Below are positions 42,596 to 50,537 of a stretch of DNA of 64,000 nt, in pieces (the first letter of the stretch is position 1; every line of letters starts with the position of its first letter). The notes under the pieces are model-generated. The model saw only the letters and a list, made by a program, of their open reading frames with translations. It was not told where the DNA came from and searched no databases. The position numbers and the translations under genes are program-made. The DNA comes from Pseudarthrobacter oxydans (GTDB lineage Bacteria > Actinomycetota > Actinomycetes > Actinomycetales > Micrococcaceae): positions 1 to 64,000 of the forward strand of contig NZ_JABTYH010000029.1 of NCBI RefSeq assembly GCF_013314975.1, written 5' to 3'.

Positions 42596-43511
42596 CTGCC
42601 GGCCCGCTGAGCTCGACATGTTCGTGGCCTGCGGGACCAGCGAAGAACTTCACTCCCACGATGCCCCCGGGGACGTGGACCCGCCAGGAGTCCGGGGCTT
42701 CCGCCCCAGCCCAGTGGCGGATGGCCACAGCGGCGGCGCAGGCACCCGTTCCGCAGGACTGGGTCTCCCCCACGCCGCGTTCATGCACCCGCATGGTCAC
42801 GGATCCGACGCCGTCGTGCACCAGCGGCTCGGACGGGACCACGAATTCCACGTTGGTCCCGTTGGCGGGGACGGGGTCCACCACGGGCGCGGTGAACAGC
42901 CGCGTTCCGGCAAGTTCGGAAAGCTCGGCAAGGGCAACAACGGTGTGCGGGTTGCCCATGCTGACGGACAGGGCAGGGCGGGGAACTTCCAGGCCTTCGG
43001 CGGTCACCAGTGAATCCATGGCCTTGGCCGTAGCTTCCCCGGGGAAGATGAACTCCCACGGCCCCATGTCCACGGCGTAGTCGTCGCCCGTGCGCACCAC
43101 GGTCTTGATCCCGGCGCGGGTGCCGATGGCCAGGGCGCCGCCGTCGGGCAGTTCGATCAGGCCCTCGGTCCGGAGGAAATGGACAAACACGCGGACGCCG
43201 TTGCCGCACATTTCGGACAGCGAGCCATCGCCGTTGCGGTAGTCCATGAACCACTCAGCGTCAGGGTCGGCGGCCAGCAGCTCGCGGCCCTCCGGAAGCA
43301 AGCGCGACGGGACCGCCCGGATGAGGCCGTCCCCGCCGATCCCCCGGTGCCGGTCGCACAGGGCGGCCACGGCGTCGGCACTGATGGTGTGGACGCCCTC
43401 TGGATCAGCCACCAGGACGAAGTCATTGCCGGTGCCGTGCCCCTTGGAGAAGCGGAGCCCGCTCAGGGTGCGCAAGGCCGGCTCGGTGGTTTCTGCGAGG
43501 CTTGTGTCCAT
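42567..43511 (-). CDS. dapF: diaminopimelate epimerase
   Basis: Cofactor-independent racemase giving meso-diaminopimelate for lysine and the cell wall. 314 residues. The two catalytic cysteines are in [11 protein letters not shown] and SCGTGACA. N-terminal [14 protein letters not shown] is typical. The start is ATG 43511; an open frame upstream lies within miaA and lacks homology. It is the last gene of recA-recX-miaB-miaA-dapF. It overlaps the convergent methyltransferase by 29 bp, so the two 3' ends are antisense. Confidence 0.95.
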   Translation of the reverse strand: MDTSLAETTEPALRTLSGLRFSKGHGTGNDFVLVADPEGVHTISADAVAALCDRHRGIGGDGLIRAVPSRLLPEGRELLAADPDAEWFMDYRNGDGSLSEMCGNGVRVFVHFLRTEGLIELPDGGALAIGTRAGIKTVVRTGDDYAVDMGPWEFIFPGEATAKAMDSLVTAEGLEVPRPALSVSMGNPHTVVALAELSELAGTRLFTAPVVDPVPANGTNVEFVVPSEPLVHDGVGSVTMRVHERGVGETQSCGTGACAAAVAIRHWAGAEAPDSWRVHVPGGIVGVKFFAGPAGHEHVELSGPAVIVATGTLS

Positions 43512-43543
43512 GGTTCCAAGGGTACCGGCCGGGCGGTGCAGCG

Positions 43544-44443
43544 CTAAAAACAGGAGAGCGCCGCCGCTCTGTCCACCAGGGCCGGATCCTGCCAGTCCAG
43601 CCAGTGGATGCGCGGATCGGCCCGGAACCAGGTGAGCTGGCGCCGGGCGAACTGCCGGGTGGCCACGATGGTGGCCTCCGCGGCCTCGGGAACGGTCCAT
43701 TCGCCGTCGATAACCCGCAGGAACTGTGAGTATCCCAGGGCGCGGGGGGCGGTCTTTCCCTGCCGCAGCCCGCGGGCGTCCAGCCGTTGGACTTCGGCGG
43801 GCAGGCCGGCGTCAACCATGCGGTGGACGCGTCCGGCGAGCCGGTCCCGAAGCACCTCGCGGTCCACTGCCAGGCCGATCTGGACGGCAGGCTGGAAGTA
43901 CTCGCGCTGCGGCATGAAGGAGCTGAACGGCCGCCCGGTGAGCTGATGGACTTCCAGGGCCCGGATGATCCGCCGGTCATCCGAGAGCCTGCCGGCGGAC
44001 ACAGGGTCCACCTCCCGCAGCCGCTCCAGCAGCACCGCGGTCCCCTGCGCAGCGAGTTCGGCTTCCAGCCGTTGCCGCACCAGCGGATCAGTCCCCGGGA
44101 ACTCAAGGACGTCCAGCGCGGCCCGCACGTAGAGGCCGGACCCGCCGGCCAGGATGGCGCGCTTGCCGCGGCCGTGGATGTCCGAGATGAGTTCCCGGGC
44201 CTGCTGCTGGAACTGCGACACGCTGGCTTCCTGGGTTACCTCCAGGATGTCCAGCAGGTGGTGGGGAACTCCCCTGCGTTCAGCGTCCGTGATTTTTGCG
44301 GTGCCGATGTCCATGCCGCGGTAGAACTGCATGGCGTCGGCGTTGATGACTTCGCCGCCGAGTTCAAGGGCAAGGCTTACGGCGAGGTCTGACTTGCCGG
44401 ACCCTGTGGGGCCAACGACGGCGATGACAGGCGGTGCGCCCAC
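43544..44443 (-). CDS. miaA: tRNA dimethylallyltransferase
   Basis: Adds the isopentenyl group to A37 of tRNAs reading UNN codons, the step before MiaB. 299 residues. P-loop [11 protein letters not shown] (10-20), [17 protein letters not shown] with the catalytic region, [11 protein letters not shown], and the [16 protein letters not shown] segment. GTG start, 3 bp after the miaB stop. The adjacency miaB-miaA makes the ms2i6A37 pathway one unit. Confidence 0.95.
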   Translation of the reverse strand: MGAPPVIAVVGPTGSGKSDLAVSLALELGGEVINADAMQFYRGMDIGTAKITDAERRGVPHHLLDILEVTQEASVSQFQQQARELISDIHGRGKRAILAGGSGLYVRAALDVLEFPGTDPLVRQRLEAELAAQGTAVLLERLREVDPVSAGRLSDDRRIIRALEVHQLTGRPFSSFMPQREYFQPAVQIGLAVDREVLRDRLAGRVHRMVDAGLPAEVQRLDARGLRQGKTAPRALGYSQFLRVIDGEWTVPEAAEATIVATRQFARRQLTWFRADPRIHWLDWQDPALVDRAAALSCF

Positions 44444-44446
44444 CGG

Positions 44447-46006
44447 TCAGCGCGTGCGGACAGGCAAGGAGGGCATGCCCAGCGAAACGCCCTTGCCGCC
44501 TGCCCCTGCCCCGGGCGTGGGTGCTCCGCAGGAATCTGCCTGCGACCTGTCCCAGGCGTCGCCGGCCCGGGAACGCCGGAGGCTGTAATCCTCCAGGGCC
44601 GGATCGGCGACGAGGTGGAATGCGGCGGCCTCGGTGATGGTCACCGTGACCAGGTCTCCCGGCCGGGGAGCGGGAGCACCCTCAGGAACCGAGAAGTGCA
44701 CCAGCCGCTGGTCCTGCGAACGGCCGGACAGACGGTGCGTCTCGCCTGCCTTCCGTCCGGACTGCGCCGTCACCATAACCTCAACGCGGCGGCCGAGCTG
44801 GAGCCGGTTCTCCTCTGCCGCAATCCGGTCCTGGAGGGCAGTCAGGCGTTCGAACCGTTCCTGGACCACTGCCTTGGGAAGCTGGTCCGGCAGGTCAGCG
44901 GCAGGGGTTCCGGGGCGCTTGGAGTACTGGAACGTAAAGGCGGTGGCGAAGCGTGACTTCTCCACGACATCCAGCGTCGCCTGGAAGTCCTCCTCGGTTT
45001 CGCCGGGGAATCCCACAATGATGTCGGTGGAGATTGCCGCGTGCGGGATCTTTTCGCGCACTTTGTCCAGGATCCCCAGGAACTTGCTGGACCGGTAGGA
45101 ACGCCGCATGTCCCGAAGAACCTTGTCCGACCCCGACTGCAGCGGCATGTGCAGCTGCGGCATCACATTGGGGGTCTCGGCCATGGCGTCAATGACGTCG
45201 TCGGTGAAAGCGGCTGGGTGTGGGCTTGTGAAGCGGACCCGCTCCAGGCCTTCGATGTCCCCGCAGGCCCGGAGGAGCTTGGAGAATGCCTGGCGGTCGC
45301 CGAACTCGACACCGTAGGAGTTGACGTTCTGGCCCAGGAGCGTGACTTCGATGGCGCCGTCGTCCACCAGGGCCTGGATCTCCGCCAGGATGTCTCCCGG
45401 CCTGCGGTCTTTCTCTTTTCCGCGGAGGGCGGGCACGATGCAGAAAGTGCAGGTGTTGTTGCAGCCGACGGAGATCGATACCCAGCCTGAGTAGACGGAG
45501 TCCCTCTTGGTGGGAAGCGTGGAGGGGAAGACGTCCAGCGACTCGAGGATTTCAAGCTGTGCCTCGTTGTTGTGCCGGGCGCGGTCCAGCAGGGCGGGCA
45601 GGGCGCCGACATTATGGGTGCCAAAAACGGCGTCCACCCACGGGGCCTTCTTCAGGATGGTTTCCCTGTCCTTCTGCGCGAGGCAGCCGCCCACAGCAAT
45701 CTGCATGCCGGGGTTTGCTGCTTTCACCGGAGCCAGGATGCCAAGGTTGCCGTAGAGCTTGTTGTCAGCGTTCTCCCGGACCGCGCAAGTGTTGAACACC
45801 ACGACGTCGGCCTGCTCACCGTCTGCCGGCACGTACCCTGCGTCCTCCAGCATCCCGGCCATCCGCTCCGAGTCGTGGACGTTCATCTGGCAGCCAAACG
45901 TCCGCACCTGGTAGGTGCGGGGCTTGGGAGCACCGGATTGCGGAGCACCGCCAGCTTCTGCAGAGGGGCTGGTACCGGGAAAAGGGGAAGGGATGGTCAA
46001 ACTCAC
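44447..46006 (-). CDS. miaB: tRNA-2-methylthio-N6-dimethylallyladenosine synthase
   Basis: Radical SAM methylthiotransferase, 519 residues. N-terminal UPF0004 cluster domain ([18 protein letters not shown]), radical SAM cluster CxxxCxxC in [13 protein letters not shown], and a C-terminal TRAM domain ([10 protein letters not shown]). A ~25-residue Pro/Ser-rich leader precedes the core, and the C-terminus is extended past TRAM. The GTG start at 46006 has its SD-like AACAGG almost touching the codon, so a TTG two codons later is an alternative. Confidence 0.94.
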   Translation of the reverse strand: MSLTIPSPFPGTSPSAEAGGAPQSGAPKPRTYQVRTFGCQMNVHDSERMAGMLEDAGYVPADGEQADVVVFNTCAVRENADNKLYGNLGILAPVKAANPGMQIAVGGCLAQKDRETILKKAPWVDAVFGTHNVGALPALLDRARHNNEAQLEILESLDVFPSTLPTKRDSVYSGWVSISVGCNNTCTFCIVPALRGKEKDRRPGDILAEIQALVDDGAIEVTLLGQNVNSYGVEFGDRQAFSKLLRACGDIEGLERVRFTSPHPAAFTDDVIDAMAETPNVMPQLHMPLQSGSDKVLRDMRRSYRSSKFLGILDKVREKIPHAAISTDIIVGFPGETEEDFQATLDVVEKSRFATAFTFQYSKRPGTPAADLPDQLPKAVVQERFERLTALQDRIAAEENRLQLGRRVEVMVTAQSGRKAGETHRLSGRSQDQRLVHFSVPEGAPAPRPGDLVTVTITEAAAFHLVADPALEDYSLRRSRAGDAWDRSQADSCGAPTPGAGAGGKGVSLGMPSLPVRTR

Positions 46007-46024
46007 CTGTTAAGGGTACCGGTT

Positions 46025-46648
46025 TTACGGGTTGCCACGGTCGGCTCCGGCGCAGGAGTCCAGGACCTCGTTGACGATCCGGAACGCCTGCGAGGGCTGA
46101 TAGCCCTTGCGGGCCAGCATGGAGGCCAGCCGCCGGGTTGCCTTGTCCCTTGCAGCCTGGTCCTGCAGATCCGTTCCCGGGCGGAGCTTCCGCTCCACGA
46201 GCTGCCGGGCGGCGGCTTCCTCATCCGCGTCTGTCAGCTGGTCCAAGGCTGCGGCGGCGGTTTCCTGGTCGATGCCCTTCTCCGCGAGTTCGCGGCGCAG
46301 CGCGCCTTTTGCAAGTTTGCGCGACTGGGAGCGGCTCCTCACCCACATGTCCGCGAATTCGGCGTCGTTGATCAGGCGTGCTTCCTGGAAGCGGTCCAGG
46401 ACTGCCTCGGCGACGTCCTCCGGGATGTTCCGTTCGGCGAGTTTCCGGGCGAGCTGCAGCCTGCTTTTGGCCGACGCGGTCAGTTGCCGGTACACGATGT
46501 TCTGCGCAACGGACACCGGATCCGGCTCTGCGTCCCCGGCAACGGAAGAGCCGTGGTCCGGGCCGTCCTGGAACGCGCCGTCATCTGAAACTCCGCGCCG
46601 CCCGCCGGCTTTCGCCCGGCGGGGACGCGGATTGTCGATACCGGTCAA
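46025..46648 (-). CDS. recX: RecX, regulator of RecA
   Basis: 207 residues of three-helix repeats that cap and inhibit RecA filaments. The core begins near residue 50 (VYRQLTASAKSRLQLARKLAER) with repeats such as INDAEFADMWVRSRSQ and ARQLVERKLR. A charged, variable N-terminal ~45 residues precede it. The start is TTG at 46648, 3 bp after the recA stop; the weak codon may keep RecX low relative to RecA. A start nearer the core is possible. Confidence 0.9.
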   Translation of the reverse strand: MTGIDNPRPRRAKAGGRRGVSDDGAFQDGPDHGSSVAGDAEPDPVSVAQNIVYRQLTASAKSRLQLARKLAERNIPEDVAEAVLDRFQEARLINDAEFADMWVRSRSQSRKLAKGALRRELAEKGIDQETAAAALDQLTDADEEAAARQLVERKLRPGTDLQDQAARDKATRRLASMLARKGYQPSQAFRIVNEVLDSCAGADRGNP

Positions 46649-46651
46649 CGG

Positions 46652-47707
46652 CTAGAACCCGTCAACGGCCTTCAGCTTCGGGGAGTCTTTGGACTCCGGT
46701 TCTGCGGGCTTGACGCCCACGCCGAGCTTTTCCTTGATCAGGCGCTCGAGTTCGGCAGCAAGTTCAGGGTTGTCACGGAGGAACCTGCGGGAGTTTTCCA
46801 TGCCCTGGCCAAGCTGGTCGCCGTCGTAGGTGAACCAGGAGCCGGACTTCTTGATGATGCCGTGCTCGACGCCCATGTCGATGATGCCGCCCTCACGGGA
46901 AATGCCCTGGCCGTAGATGATGTCGAATTCGGCCACCTTGAAGGGCGGAGCCATCTTGTTCTTGACGATCTTCGCCTTGGTCCGGTTGCCAACGGAATCG
47001 GCACCTTCCTTCAGGGTCTGGATACGCCGGACGTCGATACGGATGGAGGCGTAGAACTTCAGGGCCTTACCGCCGGTGGTGGTTTCCGGGGAGCCAAAGA
47101 AGACGCCGATCTTCTCGCGGAGCTGGTTGATGAAGATCGCAGTGGTCTTGGTCTGGCTGAGGCGGCCGGTGATCTTACGCAGGGCCTGGCTCATGAGGCG
47201 GGCCTGGAGGCCGACGTGGCTGTCACCCATGTCGCCCTCGATTTCGGCGCGGGGCACCAGCGCTGCGACGGAGTCGATCACAATGACGTCCAGGGAGCCC
47301 GAGCCCACCAGCATGTCCATGATTTCCAGCGCCTGCTCGCCGGTGTCCGGCTGGGAGACGAGGAGGGCGTCGGTGTCCACACCGAGCTTGGCGGCGTACT
47401 CGGGGTCAAGGGCGTGCTCGGCGTCGATGAAGGCGGCGATGCCGCCCAGGCGCTGGGCGTTGGCCACGGCGTGGAGCGCCACGGTGGTCTTACCGGACGA
47501 TTCCGGCCCGTAGATTTCAACAACGCGGCCACGGGGAAGGCCGCCAATTCCCAAAGCAACATCCAGGGCAATGGATCCGGTGGGGATGACCTCGATCGGG
47601 GCCCGGACTTCGTCGCCGAGCCGCATGACCGAGCCTTTACCGAACTGTTTGTCGATCTGGGCCAGCGCTGCTTCGAGCGCTTTTGCACGATCCGGGGCTG
47701 CCGCCAT
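46652..47707 (-). CDS. recA: recombinase RecA
   Basis: 351 residues, intein-free. Walker [10 protein letters not shown] (about 68-76), Walker [16 protein letters not shown]-binding loop L2 region with [20 protein letters not shown] (about 196-215), and a C-terminal acidic/variable tail. It carries out strand exchange and activates LexA cleavage. ATG start. A LexA box and -10 lie about 135-160 bp upstream. It is the first gene of recA-recX-miaB-miaA-dapF. Confidence 0.98.
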   Translation of the reverse strand: MAAAPDRAKALEAALAQIDKQFGKGSVMRLGDEVRAPIEVIPTGSIALDVALGIGGLPRGRVVEIYGPESSGKTTVALHAVANAQRLGGIAAFIDAEHALDPEYAAKLGVDTDALLVSQPDTGEQALEIMDMLVGSGSLDVIVIDSVAALVPRAEIEGDMGDSHVGLQARLMSQALRKITGRLSQTKTTAIFINQLREKIGVFFGSPETTTGGKALKFYASIRIDVRRIQTLKEGADSVGNRTKAKIVKNKMAPPFKVAEFDIIYGQGISREGGIIDMGVEHGIIKKSGSWFTYDGDQLGQGMENSRRFLRDNPELAAELERLIKEKLGVGVKPAEPESKDSPKLKAVDGF

Positions 47708-47838
47708 GGTTCACACCTCTAATGCTTTCTCGCTTTGGAGTGGCCTCAGCGGCCGTTTATTGGTCATCTCTGACGCTACTGGGACCCACTGACATTCCGG
47801 CCGGGTGAGGGCGGCTATGTGGATAACCCGCTAGGAAA

Positions 47839-47867
47839 AGCATAGCTTTACCCGAACAGGTATTCGA
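47839..47867 (-). promoter_or_regulatory. recA promoter with LexA box
   Basis: The dyad CCGAAC-AGGT-ATTCGA (47852-47867, plus strand) is followed on the minus strand by a -10-like TATGCT (47839-47844). It lies 145-160 bp upstream of the recA ATG, leaving a long leader. SOS control of recA is expected. Confidence 0.75.
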
Positions 47868-47897
47868 ACAACCGCACGGCGTGTCAGGAGAAACCGG

Positions 47898-48122
47898 CTA
47901 GTCGGTGCGGGGCTTGATATCCCGGCCCAGGCGGCGCTCGGCGGGAACATCCTGCACGTCGCAGACGGCCAGCCACACCCTGCGGGGCTCTATGCCGGCG
48001 GCAAGCGCCTGGTCCGCGGTGCGCCCGCCCACCCCTGCCAGGACAAGGCTGCTGCTGAGGACCCGCGAGTACCCGGCGCCGAATTCGTCGTCCATGAGTC
48101 GCCAATAATCGCTGATTCGCAC
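47898..48122 (-). CDS. DUF3046-domain protein
   Basis: 74 residues. Conserved pattern ISDYWRLMDDEFGAGYSRVL, GGRTADQALAAGIEPRRVWLAVCD, and DVPAERRLGRD (quoted in parts). The family is limited to actinobacteria and usually sits just upstream of recA; its function is unknown. GTG start at 48122. It reads towards recA, whose promoter begins only 31 bp after its stop. It is divergent from marR across 41 bp. Confidence 0.85.
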   Translation of the reverse strand: MRISDYWRLMDDEFGAGYSRVLSSSLVLAGVGGRTADQALAAGIEPRRVWLAVCDVQDVPAERRLGRDIKPRTD

Positions 48123-48163
48123 CAGAAAAGTCTCTCACGATCCGGCGCACTAGAATTGTTGCC

Positions 48164-48694
48164 ATGAGCAACTCCCCTGACGTCCCCTCCCCGCAAGGCC
48201 GCCATGATGAGGCGACCGTGGACGCCGCGGTACAAAACGTGGAACACCAGATCAGTCTCTTCTGGCGGCGCGCACGGTCGATCTCCAACCAGCTTTCCCG
48301 CGAGGTCCATCCGGACATGGAGCCGGCGGCGTACGGCCTCCTGACGGTGATCCGTCGTGAGGGACCGATCCGCCTCACCGACCTGGCGATGAACATCGGC
48401 GTCGGCAAGCCGTCCGTCAGCCGGCAAATTGCTTTCCTGGAGAGCCTGGGTCTTGTGTCCAAGGAGGCTGATCCCCTGGACGGACGGGCGCAGGCAATCC
48501 GGCTGACCGCCAAGGGCGAGGAAAAGATGCACCAGGTCCAGGACGCCCGGCGGCAGGTGTTCCGGGAACGCCTCGGCGAGTGGCCGGTGGAGGAACTCGA
48601 GGAACTGGCCCGCTGCATGGCCAAGCTGAACTCCACCTACGAACGGGACGGCTTCCCGAAGGATGGCCCGGCGCCCACCCTGGAAAATCAATAG
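48164..48694 (+). CDS. MarR-family transcriptional regulator
   Basis: 176 residues. Winged HTH about 60-130: PIRLTDLAMNIGVGKPSVSRQIAFLESLGLV (recognition region, in part) and the wing DPLDGRAQAIRLTAKGEE. Its ligand and target are unknown. The ATG lies 7 nt after a -10 TAGAAT (48151-48156), with no SD, so the mRNA is probably leaderless. It is divergent from the DUF3046 gene and could control that short intergenic region. It ends in a perfect palindrome terminator. Confidence 0.87.
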   Translation: MSNSPDVPSPQGRHDEATVDAAVQNVEHQISLFWRRARSISNQLSREVHPDMEPAAYGLLTVIRREGPIRLTDLAMNIGVGKPSVSRQIAFLESLGLVSKEADPLDGRAQAIRLTAKGEEKMHQVQDARRQVFRERLGEWPVEELEELARCMAKLNSTYERDGFPKDGPAPTLENQ

Positions 48695-48702
48695 CAGAAA
48701 CG

Positions 48703-48738
48703 CACTGAAGCCCCCGGCCGCGGCCGGGGGCTTCAGTG
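48703..48738. terminator. perfect 36-nt palindrome, terminator of marR and clgR
   Basis: CACTGAAGCCCCCGGCCG (48703-48720) is followed at once by its exact reverse complement (48721-48738), then TTTGCT. The loop must open 3-4 nt. It lies between convergent marR and clgR and probably ends both. Confidence 0.88.
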
Positions 48739-48774
48739 TTTGCTACATTCCGGGAGCCGCCTTCCGGCGGAACC

Positions 48775-49134
48775 CTACCGGGCGCCGGAAAGGAGGCCCG
48801 TGGAAAGTTCGTCGTTAAGTTCAGTGTTGAGGTCGCGCTCAAGGTCGCGGCCATAACGCTGGGAGAATTCCTGGGGAACGGTGTCCGGAACGGCAACGCC
48901 TTCTGCCACCGCCACCCTGTCGCTCACCTCGCGAAGCATGCTGGACAACGGAACGTCCAGGGCCGAGCAGATCGAGGACAGCAGTTCGGATGATGCTTCC
49001 TTCTGGCCGCGCTCCACTTCACTGAGGTAACCCAGGGAGACACGGGCGCTGTGCGAAACTTCACGGAGCGTACGCCCCTGACGCTGGCGGACATCGCGCA
49101 GGACATCACCAATTTCGTGACGAAGTACAACCAT
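48775..49134 (-). CDS. clgR: ClgR-type Cro/CI-family regulator
   Basis: 119 residues. HTH_3 domain at 5-65 ([41 protein letters not shown] in part), then a short tail. Sequence and place next to cinA-pgsA-ftsK match ClgR, activator of Clp protease and other stress genes in actinobacteria. I use ATG 49134 with AGAAGGAG; a longer frame to 49227 is not conserved-looking. An inverted repeat like the ClgR operator core lies upstream, suggesting autoregulation. In other species ClgR is itself Clp-degraded. Confidence 0.87.
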   Translation of the reverse strand: MVVLRHEIGDVLRDVRQRQGRTLREVSHSARVSLGYLSEVERGQKEASSELLSSICSALDVPLSSMLREVSDRVAVAEGVAVPDTVPQEFSQRYGRDLERDLNTELNDELSTGLLSGAR

Positions 49135-49255
49135 CTTGCGCTCCTTCTGTTCGCTCTTGCCCTGATCGGCGAGGCCCACATCCTTCCAGCGGACAACGCC
49201 GTTTACGGATACGGGCTGCTTTACCATCTGTATCGCCTTGCTCCCTCATTGGTCA

Positions 49256-49275
49256 GGTCCGCCCTAAGGCGAACC
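49256..49275. promoter_or_regulatory. candidate ClgR operator
   Basis: GGTCCGCC-CTAA-GGCGAACC, a dyad with one mismatch, contains the CGCC...GGCG core reported for ClgR-type sites. It lies about 122-141 bp upstream of clgR. A TTGACG word (minus strand) occurs further out, about 49357-49362. Regulation is inferred. The 259 bp between cinA and clgR hold no gene that I can see. Confidence 0.45.
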
Positions 49276-49393
49276 GTCGTGGTCATTTCATCCTAGGCGC
49301 CTCCGCTCTCCGGAAGCGACACAATGTAATAACTAATCGGTACCGGCTTTTGTTCCCGTCAACTTTACGCCCAGTAACTTCGGGAAACCGGGC

Positions 49394-49873
49394 CTACCCG
49401 GACAGGGCTTCGAGGAGCCTTTCGAGGGCCGCCCCGCACGCCTGTCCGCGGATCTCGGCACGGCTTCCAGAGAAGGCGTATTCGAAAGCGGCCGTTCCGG
49501 CTGCGGTGGCTATGCCGACGTAGACGGTGCCCACGGGCTTTCCGTCGTGTGCCTCCGGCCCGGCAACGCCTGTGGTGGAGACGCCGATGTCAGCGTTGAG
49601 GACGGCGCGGGCTCCTGCCGCCATGGCCGCGGCAACGTCCGGGTCGACGGATCCGACGCGCGCCAGGAGCACGGACGGGACATCCAGGACTTTTTCCTTA
49701 ACGGAGTTCTGGTAGGCAACCACGCCGCCCTGCAGGATGCCTGAGGCGCCTGGGGTGTCCGCAAGGACTGCGGACACCATGCCGGCGGTCAGTGATTCGG
49801 CGGTGGCCACGGTCCGCCCTGCGTCGAGGGCTTTGCGGACCGCTTCAGCCGACAAGTGGTGGAGATTGGTCAT
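49394..49873 (-). CDS. cinA: CinA C-terminal-domain amidase (PncC-type)
   Basis: 159 residues, only the CinA C-terminal domain (nicotinamide-nucleotide amidase): TVATAESLTAGMVSAVLAD, GGVVAYQNSVKEKVL, STTGVAGPEAHDGKPVGTVYVG. It should convert NMN to nicotinate mononucleotide in NAD salvage. The N-terminal ADP-ribose pyrophosphatase domain of full CinA is absent, as usual for short forms. The ATG overlaps the pgsA stop (ATGA). A small CCGGG/CCCGG hairpin spans its stop codon. Confidence 0.9.
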   Translation of the reverse strand: MTNLHHLSAEAVRKALDAGRTVATAESLTAGMVSAVLADTPGASGILQGGVVAYQNSVKEKVLDVPSVLLARVGSVDPDVAAAMAAGARAVLNADIGVSTTGVAGPEAHDGKPVGTVYVGIATAAGTAAFEYAFSGSRAEIRGQACGAALERLLEALSG

Positions 49874-50514
49874 GCGGGTTCCTGGCCTTTTTCGTTGCGC
49901 GCCTGCAGCTTTCCCTTGGCCCGGATCCGCAGTGCTTCCACCACGTATTCCACGCCGGTCCACACTGTGATCACCACAGCGGCCATCATCACTGCAAACG
50001 CCACCCACACGAGCCACGGTGCAAAAGAGCCCAGCGGCAGGAGGTACAGGAAGATCGCTGCGGTCTGGACCACGGTCTTGAGCTTGCCGCCGCGGGAGGC
50101 CGGGATAACGCCGTAGCGGATCACAAAGAAGCGCAGGGCCGTGACGCCCCATTCGCGGACGAGGATGAGTACGGTAACCCACCATGGCAGTTCGCTGAGC
50201 ACCGAGAGCATCACCAGCGCCGAGCCGATGAGGAGCTTGTCCGCAATGGGGTCGGCGATCTTGCCGAAGTCGGTGACGAGGTTCCGGCTCCTGGCGATGT
50301 CGCCGTCGAGCTTGTCCGTGTAGATGGCGACGGCGAACGCAAGGACCGCCGCCCAGCGCCACACGCCTGCCTCACTGCGCAGCCCGGGGGCGTCCGCGAT
50401 GAGGAACCAGACAAAAAACGGCACCAGTGCGATGCGGATCATGGTCAGGATGTTGGGAAGGTTCCAGACCCCGGCACGGCCTGGGCCGGCGGCGGTTGCA
50501 TCGGTGCTAGTCAC
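49870..50514 (-). CDS. pgsA: CDP-diacylglycerol-glycerol-3-phosphate 3-phosphatidyltransferase
   Basis: Membrane enzyme of phosphatidylglycerol/cardiolipin synthesis, 214 residues. CDP-alcohol phosphotransferase motif: DKLDGDIARSRNLVTDFGKIADPIADK (in part; three aspartates aligned as D-x2-DG-x2-AR-x8-G-x3-D-x3-D). About five to six hydrophobic helices. GTG start. It lies between ftsK and cinA in an order common in actinobacteria. Another CDP-alcohol substrate is possible, but context favours PgsA. Confidence 0.9.
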   Translation of the reverse strand: MTSTDATAAGPGRAGVWNLPNILTMIRIALVPFFVWFLIADAPGLRSEAGVWRWAAVLAFAVAIYTDKLDGDIARSRNLVTDFGKIADPIADKLLIGSALVMLSVLSELPWWVTVLILVREWGVTALRFFVIRYGVIPASRGGKLKTVVQTAAIFLYLLPLGSFAPWLVWVAFAVMMAAVVITVWTGVEYVVEALRIRAKGKLQARNEKGQEPA

Positions 50515-50537
50515 GTTTCTAGGCTACAGTCCCCGGG

